This document shows positions 30,313 through 38,577 of a DNA stretch of 64,000 bases, piece after piece. The notes beneath the pieces are model-generated. The model did no database searches. It was not told the origin of the DNA and was given only the letters and a program-made list of their open reading frames with translations. The number at the start of each line of letters is the position of its first letter. The first letter of the stretch is position 1. Source of the stretch: an uncultured Myxococcales bacterium (GTDB lineage: Bacteria > Myxococcota_A > Polyangia > Polyangiales > Polyangiaceae); contig CALFEQ010000036.1 of NCBI GenBank assembly GCA_937949945.1, positions 4,979 through 68,978 on the forward strand, in the 5' to 3' direction. Position numbers and translations under genes: made by a program.

Positions 30313-32787
30313 TCACCAGTCGAAGATCTCGTCCACCGGATTCCCCTTCCCTCGCAGCGCGATGCTGCGCGTCCTGTCCACGTCGATGGTTCGGACGCGC
30401 GAGAAGGCGTCGGTGTCTTCGTGGATGAAGTACGTCAGCCGGTTGACTCGGGGCGTGTCGGTGCCTCGCGTGACGTGCATCAGCGAGTAGCCGTACATGC
30501 GTTTGCCGTCGTAGGTCTGGCTCGTCAGATCGGCGCCGGAGGTGAAACGCACGATCGCGAGCTCGTGCGGCTCGGTCATCGGTGACGACATCGTCGTCAT
30601 CGGCTTCGGGGTGGCGGCCGCGAGCATCGCGTCGAGCTGCTCGCGCCAGCGATCGAAGGAGTGTGCGGTGAGGGGCGTCTCGATGGAGCCCTTCGTCGTG
30701 AAGGCGCTCGCGGCGTCGAGCGGCTCGAAGCGCCACGCCGACGGAAGGCCCGGAGCGAGCTCCTCTTCCCAGGCGAGACGCCGGACCGGGTTCGCGACCT
30801 CGTTCTCCGCCGCGGCCTTCTGCGCACCGGGATCGAGCGAGAGGCGGTTCGGCAGGAGCACGTCGCCGGGCTGCAGGACCTCGAGGGCGTTGAAGTGGAC
30901 GTGACCGAGCACGAGGGTGCGCGCGTGCGCGTTCTCGACGAAGCGGCGCAGGAGCTCGACGCCCGACATGAAGAACGCGGCGCCGTCCTTGTCGAGCGGG
31001 TCCGGGGCCATCCATTCCTGGAGGCCGTCGTGCAGGCAGCTGTCGCGCTCCTCGATCGACAGCGACCACTCCGGCTGCTTGCAGACGAGCGGCACGAGCT
31101 TGTCGCTGAGCAGATAGTTGATGGTGCTCTGCGCGATGCCGCGGAAGTCGAGCATCGGGTGGTAGTAGCCGTGGTCGACGCCCTTGTGTCCGCCGCGCGG
31201 GTCGTGGTGCATGAGGAGGACGACGTCCTCGCCGGCCGTCCTTCCGCGCGCGAGCTCGCGGTCGATCCACTCGAGCTGCGTCTTCGAGATCGCGCCGCCG
31301 TAGTTGACGATGTACATGCCCCAGCCCGTGCGGCGGTGCTGACGCAGGTCGTAGGAGTTCACCGAGACCCAGCGGTTCTTGCCGAACGTCCAGGACGCGT
31401 AGAGCGGCCCGTACGTCTTCTGCCACTGGTAGAAGCCGTCGTAGAGGACCATGTTGCGGTCCTTGCGCGGGACCTCCTCGAAGGCCGCGGCGAACGTGTC
31501 GCCGGGGCGCCGACGGAACGCGCCGGTGTGGATGTCGACGGGCAGCCCGCCGGGCGTGCCCGCCGTCTTCTCGAGGAACGCCTCGTACTCGCTCCACGAG
31601 AAGCCCGGCCAAGGGATGTTGTTCTGCTCGCCGACCACCTTCTCGAGGCTGTCGCCGAGCTTCGCGTCGACCTGTTGGACGAGGCTCGGGACGTGCCCGA
31701 TCGCGGCGTAGCCGTCGTGGTTGCCCGCAGTGAGGAAGATGGGGATCTCGAGGCGCTTGAGGGCGTCGAGGATGCGTTTGGCCTCGTCCGCGTACGTGCG
31801 CGCGACGACGCGCTGTCGGATCGAGCCCGGCGACCCGCCGTTGTGCAGATCGCCGTTGAACGTGATGAACGCCGCCCTCTTCACGTCGGGGTCGTTGCTC
31901 GCGTTGACCCCGTCGACGAAGTCGTCGAGCTTGTCCGCGGTGATCGACTTGTACTCGAAGCCCGTCGAGACCTGCGTGTCCGTGACGTTGAGCACCGTGT
32001 ACTCCTCGGGCTCGTCGTCGAACACGCGCACGGCGTTGTACTGGTACTCGTAGACGTTCGCGAAGAGCTTGCCGTCCTTCCGCACCTCGAAGCGCGCGTC
32101 GTAGAGGCCGGGCGGGACGTGCGCCATCTGCGCCTTGTCGAAGACGAAGCGGAGCGTGTGCCGCTTCTTGAGGACCGCGGGCATGTCCTCCGGCTCGGGG
32201 TTCTGGAGGACCTTCGACGGCACGATCCGGTAGACGCCCTCCTTCGGAGCCTGCTCCGTGCGCGCCTCCGCCGACGCGCGCGCGCGCTTCGAGACGAGGA
32301 AGAAGGCGATGTTCTTGCGGTCGTCCTCGTCGAACGTGACGCGCGACAGCGACGTGCCCGGCTCGGGGCTCAGCGACGGCCGGAGGTGCTCGTACGCGTT
32401 CGGCTCGAGGCGGAGCACGATGACGAGCTCGTCCTCGGGGTCGCTCTTCACGTACAGGTTCGGGTTCCCGATCGTCGGGTAAATCAGGCGATCGATCTGC
32501 GCGCGCCCGTCGATCGTCCACGGCATGATCTGCTCGTTTTCGATCGGGTCCGCGTAGAAGACGTTCGCGAGGTACGTCTCGTTCTTCTTGCTGAGGACCT
32601 CCCACGGCCGCTCGCGCAGGGCGGACTCCGAGACGCCCTCGGGCTCGCCGATCACGTCGCTTTCACGGGAGCGATCGCCAGAACGCCGGCCCTCGCCGTC
32701 CGACCCCGCGCCCTCGTCGGCGCATCCCACGAGGGCCGCTGCCATCGCCGCCACGATGACCAGCCATCGGACTCCGCTCACTCCCAT
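30313..32787 (-). CDS. Large calcineurin-like metallophosphoesterase lipoprotein
   Basis: An 824-residue lipoprotein (lipobox ALVGC). About 240 residues of a beta-rich N-terminal region precede the phosphoesterase core. Core motifs run in order: NVTDTQ (metal aspartate), FNGDLHNGG, TAGNHDGY, then a long insertion, LLMHHDP, and after another insertion LGHVHFN. All five metal-binding blocks are therefore present, in place of GDxH-GDxxD-GNHD-H-GHxH. It ends with a beta-rich domain. The expected target is an extracytoplasmic phosphate ester (nucleotide, phospholipid or phosphoprotein). A single gene. Confidence 0.83.
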   Translation of the reverse strand: MGVSGVRWLVIVAAMAAALVGCADEGAGSDGEGRRSGDRSRESDVIGEPEGVSESALRERPWEVLSKKNETYLANVFYADPIENEQIMPWTIDGRAQIDRLIYPTIGNPNLYVKSDPEDELVIVLRLEPNAYEHLRPSLSPEPGTSLSRVTFDEDDRKNIAFFLVSKRARASAEARTEQAPKEGVYRIVPSKVLQNPEPEDMPAVLKKRHTLRFVFDKAQMAHVPPGLYDARFEVRKDGKLFANVYEYQYNAVRVFDDEPEEYTVLNVTDTQVSTGFEYKSITADKLDDFVDGVNASNDPDVKRAAFITFNGDLHNGGSPGSIRQRVVARTYADEAKRILDALKRLEIPIFLTAGNHDGYAAIGHVPSLVQQVDAKLGDSLEKVVGEQNNIPWPGFSWSEYEAFLEKTAGTPGGLPVDIHTGAFRRRPGDTFAAAFEEVPRKDRNMVLYDGFYQWQKTYGPLYASWTFGKNRWVSVNSYDLRQHRRTGWGMYIVNYGGAISKTQLEWIDRELARGRTAGEDVVLLMHHDPRGGHKGVDHGYYHPMLDFRGIAQSTINYLLSDKLVPLVCKQPEWSLSIEERDSCLHDGLQEWMAPDPLDKDGAAFFMSGVELLRRFVENAHARTLVLGHVHFNALEVLQPGDVLLPNRLSLDPGAQKAAAENEVANPVRRLAWEEELAPGLPSAWRFEPLDAASAFTTKGSIETPLTAHSFDRWREQLDAMLAAATPKPMTTMSSPMTEPHELAIVRFTSGADLTSQTYDGKRMYGYSLMHVTRGTDTPRVNRLTYFIHEDTDAFSRVRTIDVDRTRSIALRGKGNPVDEIFDW

Positions 32788-32943
32788 GCCTACGATGTAA
32801 GCATGTGTCGGACCACCGCCGCTGCGAGCGACGCGCCCGAGATTCCATGGAAATTTCGTCGTGCGAGCGAAGACGGCGCGAAGCTGGATCGCCGCCGATC
32901 CCGCTCATCCTCCCATCTTGCGTAACTGGTTGCGCAATTCGCG

Positions 32944-33918
32944 TCAGGGGACGAGGAGCGTCGATCCGGTCGTCTTGCGGGCCTCGAGATCGCGATGGGC
33001 CTGCGCGGCTTCGCGGAGCGGATACGTCTGCGCGACGTGCACCTTCACGGAGCCGGACTCGATCGCCTCGAACAGCTCGCGCGCACGCCGAGCGAGCTCG
33101 CCGGGCTCGCGCACGTAGTCGTTCAGCACGGGCCGGGTGAGAAAGAGCGAACCGCTCTGCGCGAGCAGGCGAGGCTGGAAGGGCGGTACGTCGCCCGACG
33201 ACTGCCCGAACGACACCATGAGCCCGCGCGGCCGGAGCGACGCGAGCGAGGCTTGGAACGTGTCGCGACCGACGGAGTCGTAGACGACGTCGACCTTGCG
33301 ACCGCCCGTGAGCTCGTGGACGCGGAGCGCGACGTCTTCGCTCCGGTAGACGATGACGTGATCGCATCCGTTCGCGCGCGCGAGCGCGGCCTTCTCCGCG
33401 CTCCCCGTCGTCCCGATCACCGTCGCGCCGAGGTGCTTGGCCCACTGGCACAAGAGGAGCCCCACACCTCCGGCGGCGGCGTGGACGAGGATCGTCGGGT
33501 TCTGCTCCTTCACGCGGCCGATTTCGAGGAGGTAGTGCGCGGTCATCCCCTTGAGGAGAGCGGCCGCCGCGGTCCGATCGCCGATCGTGTCCGGCAGCTT
33601 CACGAGCACGTCCGCGACGACGTTGCGAGCCTCCGCGTACGCTCCCGTCGGCCCCGTCGCGTACGCGACGCGATCGCCGACGTCGAGCTCGGTCACGCCC
33701 TCGCCGACCGCCTCGACGACCCCCGCCGCCTCGGTCCCCGGGATCGCCGGAAGCGGCGTCGGGTAGAGGCCCGAGCGCCGATACGTGTCGATGAAGTTGA
33801 GCCCGATCGCCGTGTGCCGGACGCGGACCTCACCCGGTCCCGGCGGTGGCAGCTCGATCTCCTCCCACCGAAGCACTTCGGGACCGCCCGTCTCGTGCAT
33901 GCGAATCGCGTGGACCAT
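32944..33918 (-). CDS. qor: NADPH:quinone reductase (zinc-free medium-chain reductase)
   Basis: A 324-residue MDR-family enzyme with N-terminal GroES-like and C-terminal Rossmann domains. It shows GLNFIDTYRRSGLYP, PGTEAAGVVEAVGEGV, the cofactor loop VHAAAGGVGLLLCQWAKHLGATVIG and DVVYDSVGRDTF. No catalytic zinc ligands, as in QOR. Likely reduces quinones or enals with NADPH in the cytoplasm. A single gene, 25 bases downstream of a short, featureless gap. Confidence 0.9.
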   Translation of the reverse strand: MVHAIRMHETGGPEVLRWEEIELPPPGPGEVRVRHTAIGLNFIDTYRRSGLYPTPLPAIPGTEAAGVVEAVGEGVTELDVGDRVAYATGPTGAYAEARNVVADVLVKLPDTIGDRTAAAALLKGMTAHYLLEIGRVKEQNPTILVHAAAGGVGLLLCQWAKHLGATVIGTTGSAEKAALARANGCDHVIVYRSEDVALRVHELTGGRKVDVVYDSVGRDTFQASLASLRPRGLMVSFGQSSGDVPPFQPRLLAQSGSLFLTRPVLNDYVREPGELARRARELFEAIESGSVKVHVAQTYPLREAAQAHRDLEARKTTGSTLLVP

Positions 33919-34023
33919 GACGAGCGAATCAACACCTGCGCGCGACGCGCAGCAAGACGCACGAAGCCGCGCTTGCGTGAGTCACCCGATCGCCGTCCTT
34001 CGGTGTGAGGTCCGCGAACGTCG

Positions 34024-36090
34024 TCACGCCGCATGGACCTGCTTCGTGCTCGTGACGAGCAGCTCCGACGCGGCGGAGAGCGCGTCGTCGGCACCCACGA
34101 GGGCGAGGACGTCGCCCTCGCCGATGCGCTCGTTCCCGCCGGGCATCATCACGACGCGGCCGTCGCGCACGATCGCGAGCACCGCCGCGCCCGTCTTCGC
34201 GCGCAGGTCGAGCTCGGCGAGCGTGCTGCCGATCGCCGGGCTCCCTTGCTCGATGCGAAAGAGGCTCGGCGCGCCGAGACCGGAGAGGATGTCCGCCGTC
34301 GCGTCGTCGCCGGAGTCCTTGCCGCCGTCGTGATGGTCGTGACCGCCGTGTCCTTTGCCCACGGCCAGCTTCGCCTTGATCGCGCGCATCACCGCCGCTC
34401 CACCGGCCTGCACCTCCACCTCGAACTGCTTCGCGTTGCGCCAGAACGCGATGGTCGCCGCCACGACGAGCACGACGAGCAAGAGCACGCCGATGCCCGG
34501 CGGAACGAACGACTCGACGGCGGTGATGGAGGCCGCGCCGACCGCGCTCAAGAGGCCGAGCTGCACGATGAGCGCGACGGGCCGCGCGGCGGCCTTGTCG
34601 ACGCCCGCGACCGTGAGCCCGATCGCGCGCGTCAGACGCACCACGCCGAAGACGAACGGCAACGCGACGACCGCCGCCGCGGAGAGGACGATCGCCTCCG
34701 ACTGGGAATCGCTCAGACCGAAGCGCGCCGCGGCCTCGGAGACGCCGCGGTCGTGCAGCATGGCGCCGCCGACGAGCAGCCCGACGAGAGCCGCCGCATC
34801 GAGGACGAGCAGGATGCCGAGCCGCCGCAGGCGCGCGCCCGTGCTCGCCGAGGTCGGCGCCGCCCGCACGCGCTCGAGCCACGCGCTGTACAGCGCGACG
34901 AACGAAGTGAACTTGCGCGGGAGCTTGTCCTCGATGATCTGCGACGTGCGCGCCGACCCGCGGATCAGCGTGGGCGTCGTCAGCGTCGTGACCGCCGAGA
35001 CGGCGACCGCCACCGGGAACAGGAACGGGCGCGTCGCGTTCAGCGTCAAGCCGAGGCTGGCGATGATGAACGAGAACTCGCCGATCTGGGCGAGGCTCAG
35101 GCCCGACTGCAGGGACGTCCGCAGCCCGCACCCGGTCACGATGCCGCCGAGCGAGACGCCCACGAACTTGCCTGCGATGACGACGACCGACAGGACGACG
35201 ACCGCGAGCCAGTTGTCGAGCACGAGGCGCGGGTCGATCAGCATGCCGACGGAGACGAAGAAGATGGCCGCGAACATGTCGCGCACCGACACGATGTGGT
35301 GCTCGACCGTGTGCCCCTCGCCCGACTCGGAGATCAGCATGCCGGCGACGAACGCGCCGAGCGCGACCGAGTAGTGCATGACCGCGCACGCATGCGCGAA
35401 GGCGAAGCACACGCCGATGCTCGCGACGACCGTCGTCTCCGCTCGACCGATCCGCACGACGTAGCGCATCAGCCTCGGCACGAGGAGGAGGCCGATGACG
35501 ACCATGCCGAGGAGGAAGGCCACCAGCTTGCCCGTCGTGACGGCGAGCGTCTTGGCGTCGAGACCCGCACCGCTCGACACCGTCGTCATCGTCGCCAGGA
35601 GCAGGATGGCGATGATGTCCTCGACGATGAGCACGCCGTAGACGATCTCGCGGAGGCGCGGCGCGACCTGCGTCTCCTCGAAGACCTTCGCGATGATCGT
35701 CGTGCTCGATATCGAGATCGCGGCTCCCGCGAAGACGCTCTCGAGCTGCGTCCACCCGAACATCCTGCCCACGAGGACGCCGGCGCAGATCATCATCGCG
35801 ACCTGTATGACCGCGATCACCCCCGCCGTCGGCGCCACACGGACGAGCTTGGCGATGTTCAGCTCGAGCCCGATCGCGAACATCAGCAGGATGACGCCGA
35901 GCTCGGAGAGCGTCTGGACGGTGGCCGGATCCGCGTTCAGCGGCAGCGGCAGGTGCGGCCCGACGACGAGGCCCGCGATGATGTACCCGAGCACGACCGG
36001 CTGCCGGAGCTTCTGGAAGACGACCGTCGTGATCGCTGCGACCCCGAGGACGATCGCGAGCGTTTTCAAGAACTCGTGCGCGTCGTGCAT
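34024..36090 (-). CDS. Monovalent cation:proton antiporter (KefB/CPA2 type) with C-terminal TrkA-C domain
   Basis: A 688-residue inner-membrane protein. The first 390 residues form about 12-13 helices of the CPA2 fold (QPVVLGYIIAGLVVGPHLP, LSELGVILLMFAIGLELN, VVASIGVCFAFAHACAVMHYSVALGAFVAGML). A second hydrophobic block (430-575) and a His/Asp-rich stretch (KGHGGHDHHDGGKDSGDD) precede a TrkA-C-like ligand domain (about 605-675). No TrkA-N nucleotide domain is seen, unlike E. coli KefB/C. Probably exports K+ or Na+ in exchange for protons. The His-rich linker could bind metal (inference). Start ATG 36090 or TTG 36126. Confidence 0.88.
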   Translation of the reverse strand: MHDAHEFLKTLAIVLGVAAITTVVFQKLRQPVVLGYIIAGLVVGPHLPLPLNADPATVQTLSELGVILLMFAIGLELNIAKLVRVAPTAGVIAVIQVAMMICAGVLVGRMFGWTQLESVFAGAAISISSTTIIAKVFEETQVAPRLREIVYGVLIVEDIIAILLLATMTTVSSGAGLDAKTLAVTTGKLVAFLLGMVVIGLLLVPRLMRYVVRIGRAETTVVASIGVCFAFAHACAVMHYSVALGAFVAGMLISESGEGHTVEHHIVSVRDMFAAIFFVSVGMLIDPRLVLDNWLAVVVLSVVVIAGKFVGVSLGGIVTGCGLRTSLQSGLSLAQIGEFSFIIASLGLTLNATRPFLFPVAVAVSAVTTLTTPTLIRGSARTSQIIEDKLPRKFTSFVALYSAWLERVRAAPTSASTGARLRRLGILLVLDAAALVGLLVGGAMLHDRGVSEAAARFGLSDSQSEAIVLSAAAVVALPFVFGVVRLTRAIGLTVAGVDKAAARPVALIVQLGLLSAVGAASITAVESFVPPGIGVLLLVVLVVAATIAFWRNAKQFEVEVQAGGAAVMRAIKAKLAVGKGHGGHDHHDGGKDSGDDATADILSGLGAPSLFRIEQGSPAIGSTLAELDLRAKTGAAVLAIVRDGRVVMMPGGNERIGEGDVLALVGADDALSAASELLVTSTKQVHAA

Positions 36091-36229
36091 CGCCACGAGT
36101 GAAAAGCAACGGCCCGGTCGGCTCAACCTCGAAGTGCACCCTTCTCACGGCATCGGGCCGCACCGTCGATGCAAAATGCAACTCCGCGTCGGACGCGACC
36201 GACATCCGTCTCGCGGTACGTTTTCGGTG

Positions 36230-36640
36230 ATGGCCTCGCTCACGCACATCGCGCTCCACGTCCAAGACCTCGACGCGTGCGAGGCCTTCTACCGTGACTT
36301 CTGCGGGCTCCGGACGGTGCACGAGCGTGCCGACGCGAAAGGACGCGTCGTCTGGCTCGCCGAGCCGGGACGCGAGCACGAGCTCATCATCGTGCTCGTC
36401 CCGAGAGGCCGTGTCCGCGAACAGGCATCCGACGACTACGGCCACATCGGCTTCGCGCTCGAGAGCCGAGCGGCGGTCGACGAGATCGCCGCGCGCGCGA
36501 AGGCCGCCGGACGACTCGTGTGGCCGCCACGCGAAGAGCCCTACCCCGTGGGCTACTACTGCGGCGTTCGCGACCCGAACGGCAACGTCGTCGAGTTCTC
36601 GTACGGACAGCCGCTCGGCCCGGGAGCGCCGGCGCGATAG
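36230..36640 (+). CDS. VOC/glyoxalase-like protein
   Basis: A 136-residue protein with a paired beta-alpha-beta3 fold. The metal-ligand positions of the glyoxalase superfamily are visible: H in THIALHV, E in HELIIV, H in GHIGFAL and E in NVVEFSY. It may be a glyoxalase I or another vicinal oxygen chelate enzyme; the substrate is not clear. The start at ATG 36230 has no strong ribosome site. Confidence 0.85.
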   Translation: MASLTHIALHVQDLDACEAFYRDFCGLRTVHERADAKGRVVWLAEPGREHELIIVLVPRGRVREQASDDYGHIGFALESRAAVDEIAARAKAAGRLVWPPREEPYPVGYYCGVRDPNGNVVEFSYGQPLGPGAPAR

Positions 36641-36658
36641 CTCGCGGCGAACGACGCC

Positions 36659-37708
36659 TCACACCCGCTCGACGATCGCACGCGCCATCTGCTCGAGCGG
36701 CACCACCTCCGCCCCGAGTCCGGCCTCGGCGACCGCGCGCGGCATGCCGTAGACGACGCAGCTCGACTCCGACTGGACGAGGAGCTTGCCGCCGGCACGG
36801 TGGATGGCCTGCGCCCCGACGAGACCGTCCTTCCCCATGCCGGTCAAGACGACGCCGAGCACGGCCGGACCGAGCGCCTCGGCGGCGCTCTCGAAGAGGA
36901 CGTCGACCGACGGCCGGTGCATCGAATGGTCCGGCGTCTCGTCGAGCACCGTCACGATCGCGGGCTCGGGCTCGTCGGTCCGAGCGCGGAGGATGCGCAG
37001 ATGCGCGCCGGCGGGCGCGATGACCACGGAGCCCGGCTCGAGGCGCGCGCCGTCGAACGCCTCGGACACGTGCAGCGGGCAAGATGCGTCGAGCCGCGCC
37101 GCGAACGCCTCGGTGTAGCCGCGAGGCATGTGCACGACGGCCGCGATCGGCACCGGGAAGTCCTCCGGCAGCGCGGCGAGCACGTCGCCGAGGGCCGTGG
37201 GGCCGCCGGTCGACGCACCGATGACGACGAGCCGGATCCCGTGGGTCGTCTCGGGACGCGGCGCCGGCTGGACCTGCGACCGGAGACGCCTCGGCTCGAC
37301 CGACCGCGCCGCCCAGACGACCTTGTCCACGAGCTCGTCGCTCATCTCGTAGAGCGCGTCGGTCGCGCGGGTCGTCGGCTTCTCGACGATGTCGAACGCG
37401 CCGGCCTCGAGCGCGAGGAGCCCGAGCCTGCTGTCCGCGTCGGTGGTGGTCACGACGACGACGCGCGGAGGAGAGCTCGTCTCCGCGAGCGCGCGAAGGA
37501 CGCCGAGGCCGTCGAGCCCGGGCATCACGAGATCGAGCGTCACGACGTCGGGCCGGAGCTCGGAGATCTTCTCGAGCGCGTCGAGCCCGTCGCGCGCGTA
37601 TCCGACGACCTCGAGCCGAGGGTCGCGCGAGAGCACCTCGCGCACGACCTTCCGCGCGAAGGCCGAGTCGTCGACGACGAGGACGCGATGACGCCGTTCG
37701 TCGGTCAT
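36659..37708 (-). CDS. cheB: Chemotaxis glutamate methylesterase CheB
   Basis: A 349-residue protein with a receiver domain (residues 8-125; phospho-Asp in VVTLDLVMPGLDG) and a methylesterase domain (from about 155). The catalytic Ser lies in GASTGGPTAL, the His in VVHMPRGYTEAFA, and the Asp region in VLTGMGKDGLVG. It demethylates the receptor when phosphorylated by CheA. The ATG overlaps the end of cheR by four bases. It is the last gene of the chemosensory operon. Confidence 0.95.
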   Translation of the reverse strand: MTDERRHRVLVVDDSAFARKVVREVLSRDPRLEVVGYARDGLDALEKISELRPDVVTLDLVMPGLDGLGVLRALAETSSPPRVVVVTTTDADSRLGLLALEAGAFDIVEKPTTRATDALYEMSDELVDKVVWAARSVEPRRLRSQVQPAPRPETTHGIRLVVIGASTGGPTALGDVLAALPEDFPVPIAAVVHMPRGYTEAFAARLDASCPLHVSEAFDGARLEPGSVVIAPAGAHLRILRARTDEPEPAIVTVLDETPDHSMHRPSVDVLFESAAEALGPAVLGVVLTGMGKDGLVGAQAIHRAGGKLLVQSESSCVVYGMPRAVAEAGLGAEVVPLEQMARAIVERV

Positions 37709-38577
37709 GGCGAGAGCCCTGGCCTGGTCGTGTCGTCCTTCACGTAGAAGAAGGCGCCCCCGTGCTCCTCGCACCGGAGGACGGTGCCGAAGCGAAGAAG
37801 CGACTCGGACGCGCCGACGAGGAGGGCGCCGCCGGGGCGCAGGCGCGCGGTCAGGTTCGCCACGGCGCGCCGGACCAACTCGTCCCGGAAGTAGATGAGG
37901 ACGTTGCGGCAGAGGATGAGATCCAGGTCGTGCAGGAGCGGATCGTCCGACGGGGTGAGAAGGCTCTCGCGCCGGAACTGGACCGCACGGACGATCTCGG
38001 GAGCCACCACGGCCGTGCCGTCGTGCCGGATCGTCAGCCATCGGTCGGCGAGGTAGTGGATGTACGCCAACGACGGGCGCGGCCCCCAGGTGAGCGCACG
38101 GAGGGAGCGTGGCTGCAGCACGCCGGTGGCGGCGCGTGCGAGAGCGCGCGCGCTCACGTCGGTGGCGACGATGTCGACACGGTCGAGCATCTTTCGATCG
38201 GCGAGGAGCATCGCGAGCGTGAACGGCTCCTCTCCGGTGGAGCACCCCGCGGACCAGACGCGTGCGCGTCCGCGCAGCGCGACGCTGGGACGGACCACGT
38301 GCTCGACGGCGGCGATGAGCGACTCGATCTCTCGGAAGAGATACGTCTCCCCGACGACGAGCGTGTCGACGAGCGCGACCAGCTCCTGCTCGCCCGCGGG
38401 GTCGTAACGGAGGAAGTAGTAGTAGTCGAGCGGGCTCTCGAAGCCGGTCGCGGCGAGCCGCGCGGCGACCTTCTCCGAGAAGACGGCGATGTCCTCGGGG
38501 GAATGGTGCACTCCGCAACGCTCCTCGATGAGCGAGCTCAAGAGCGAGAAGACGCGCGGAGAGAGAACAGCACCCAT
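37705..38577 (-). CDS. cheR: Chemotaxis protein methyltransferase CheR
   Basis: A 290-residue SAM-dependent enzyme methylating receptor glutamates. It has a short N-terminal helical domain (PLDYYYFLRYDPAGEQELVALVDTL) and a SAM domain with ARVWSAGCSTGEEPFTLAMLL, IVATDVSARALARAA, DLILCRNVLIYF and RPGGALLVGASESL. Length and motifs are standard. It begins one base after the HEAT-repeat gene ends and overlaps cheB by four bases. Confidence 0.95.
   Translation of the reverse strand: MGAVLSPRVFSLLSSLIEERCGVHHSPEDIAVFSEKVAARLAATGFESPLDYYYFLRYDPAGEQELVALVDTLVVGETYLFREIESLIAAVEHVVRPSVALRGRARVWSAGCSTGEEPFTLAMLLADRKMLDRVDIVATDVSARALARAATGVLQPRSLRALTWGPRPSLAYIHYLADRWLTIRHDGTAVVAPEIVRAVQFRRESLLTPSDDPLLHDLDLILCRNVLIYFRDELVRRAVANLTARLRPGGALLVGASESLLRFGTVLRCEEHGGAFFYVKDDTTRPGLSP

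Noticed and set aside
36088..36126. TTG 36126 as start of the antiporter
   Set aside because: ATG 36090 gives a normal CPA2 N-terminus; the extra 12 residues add nothing. The choice stays uncertain.
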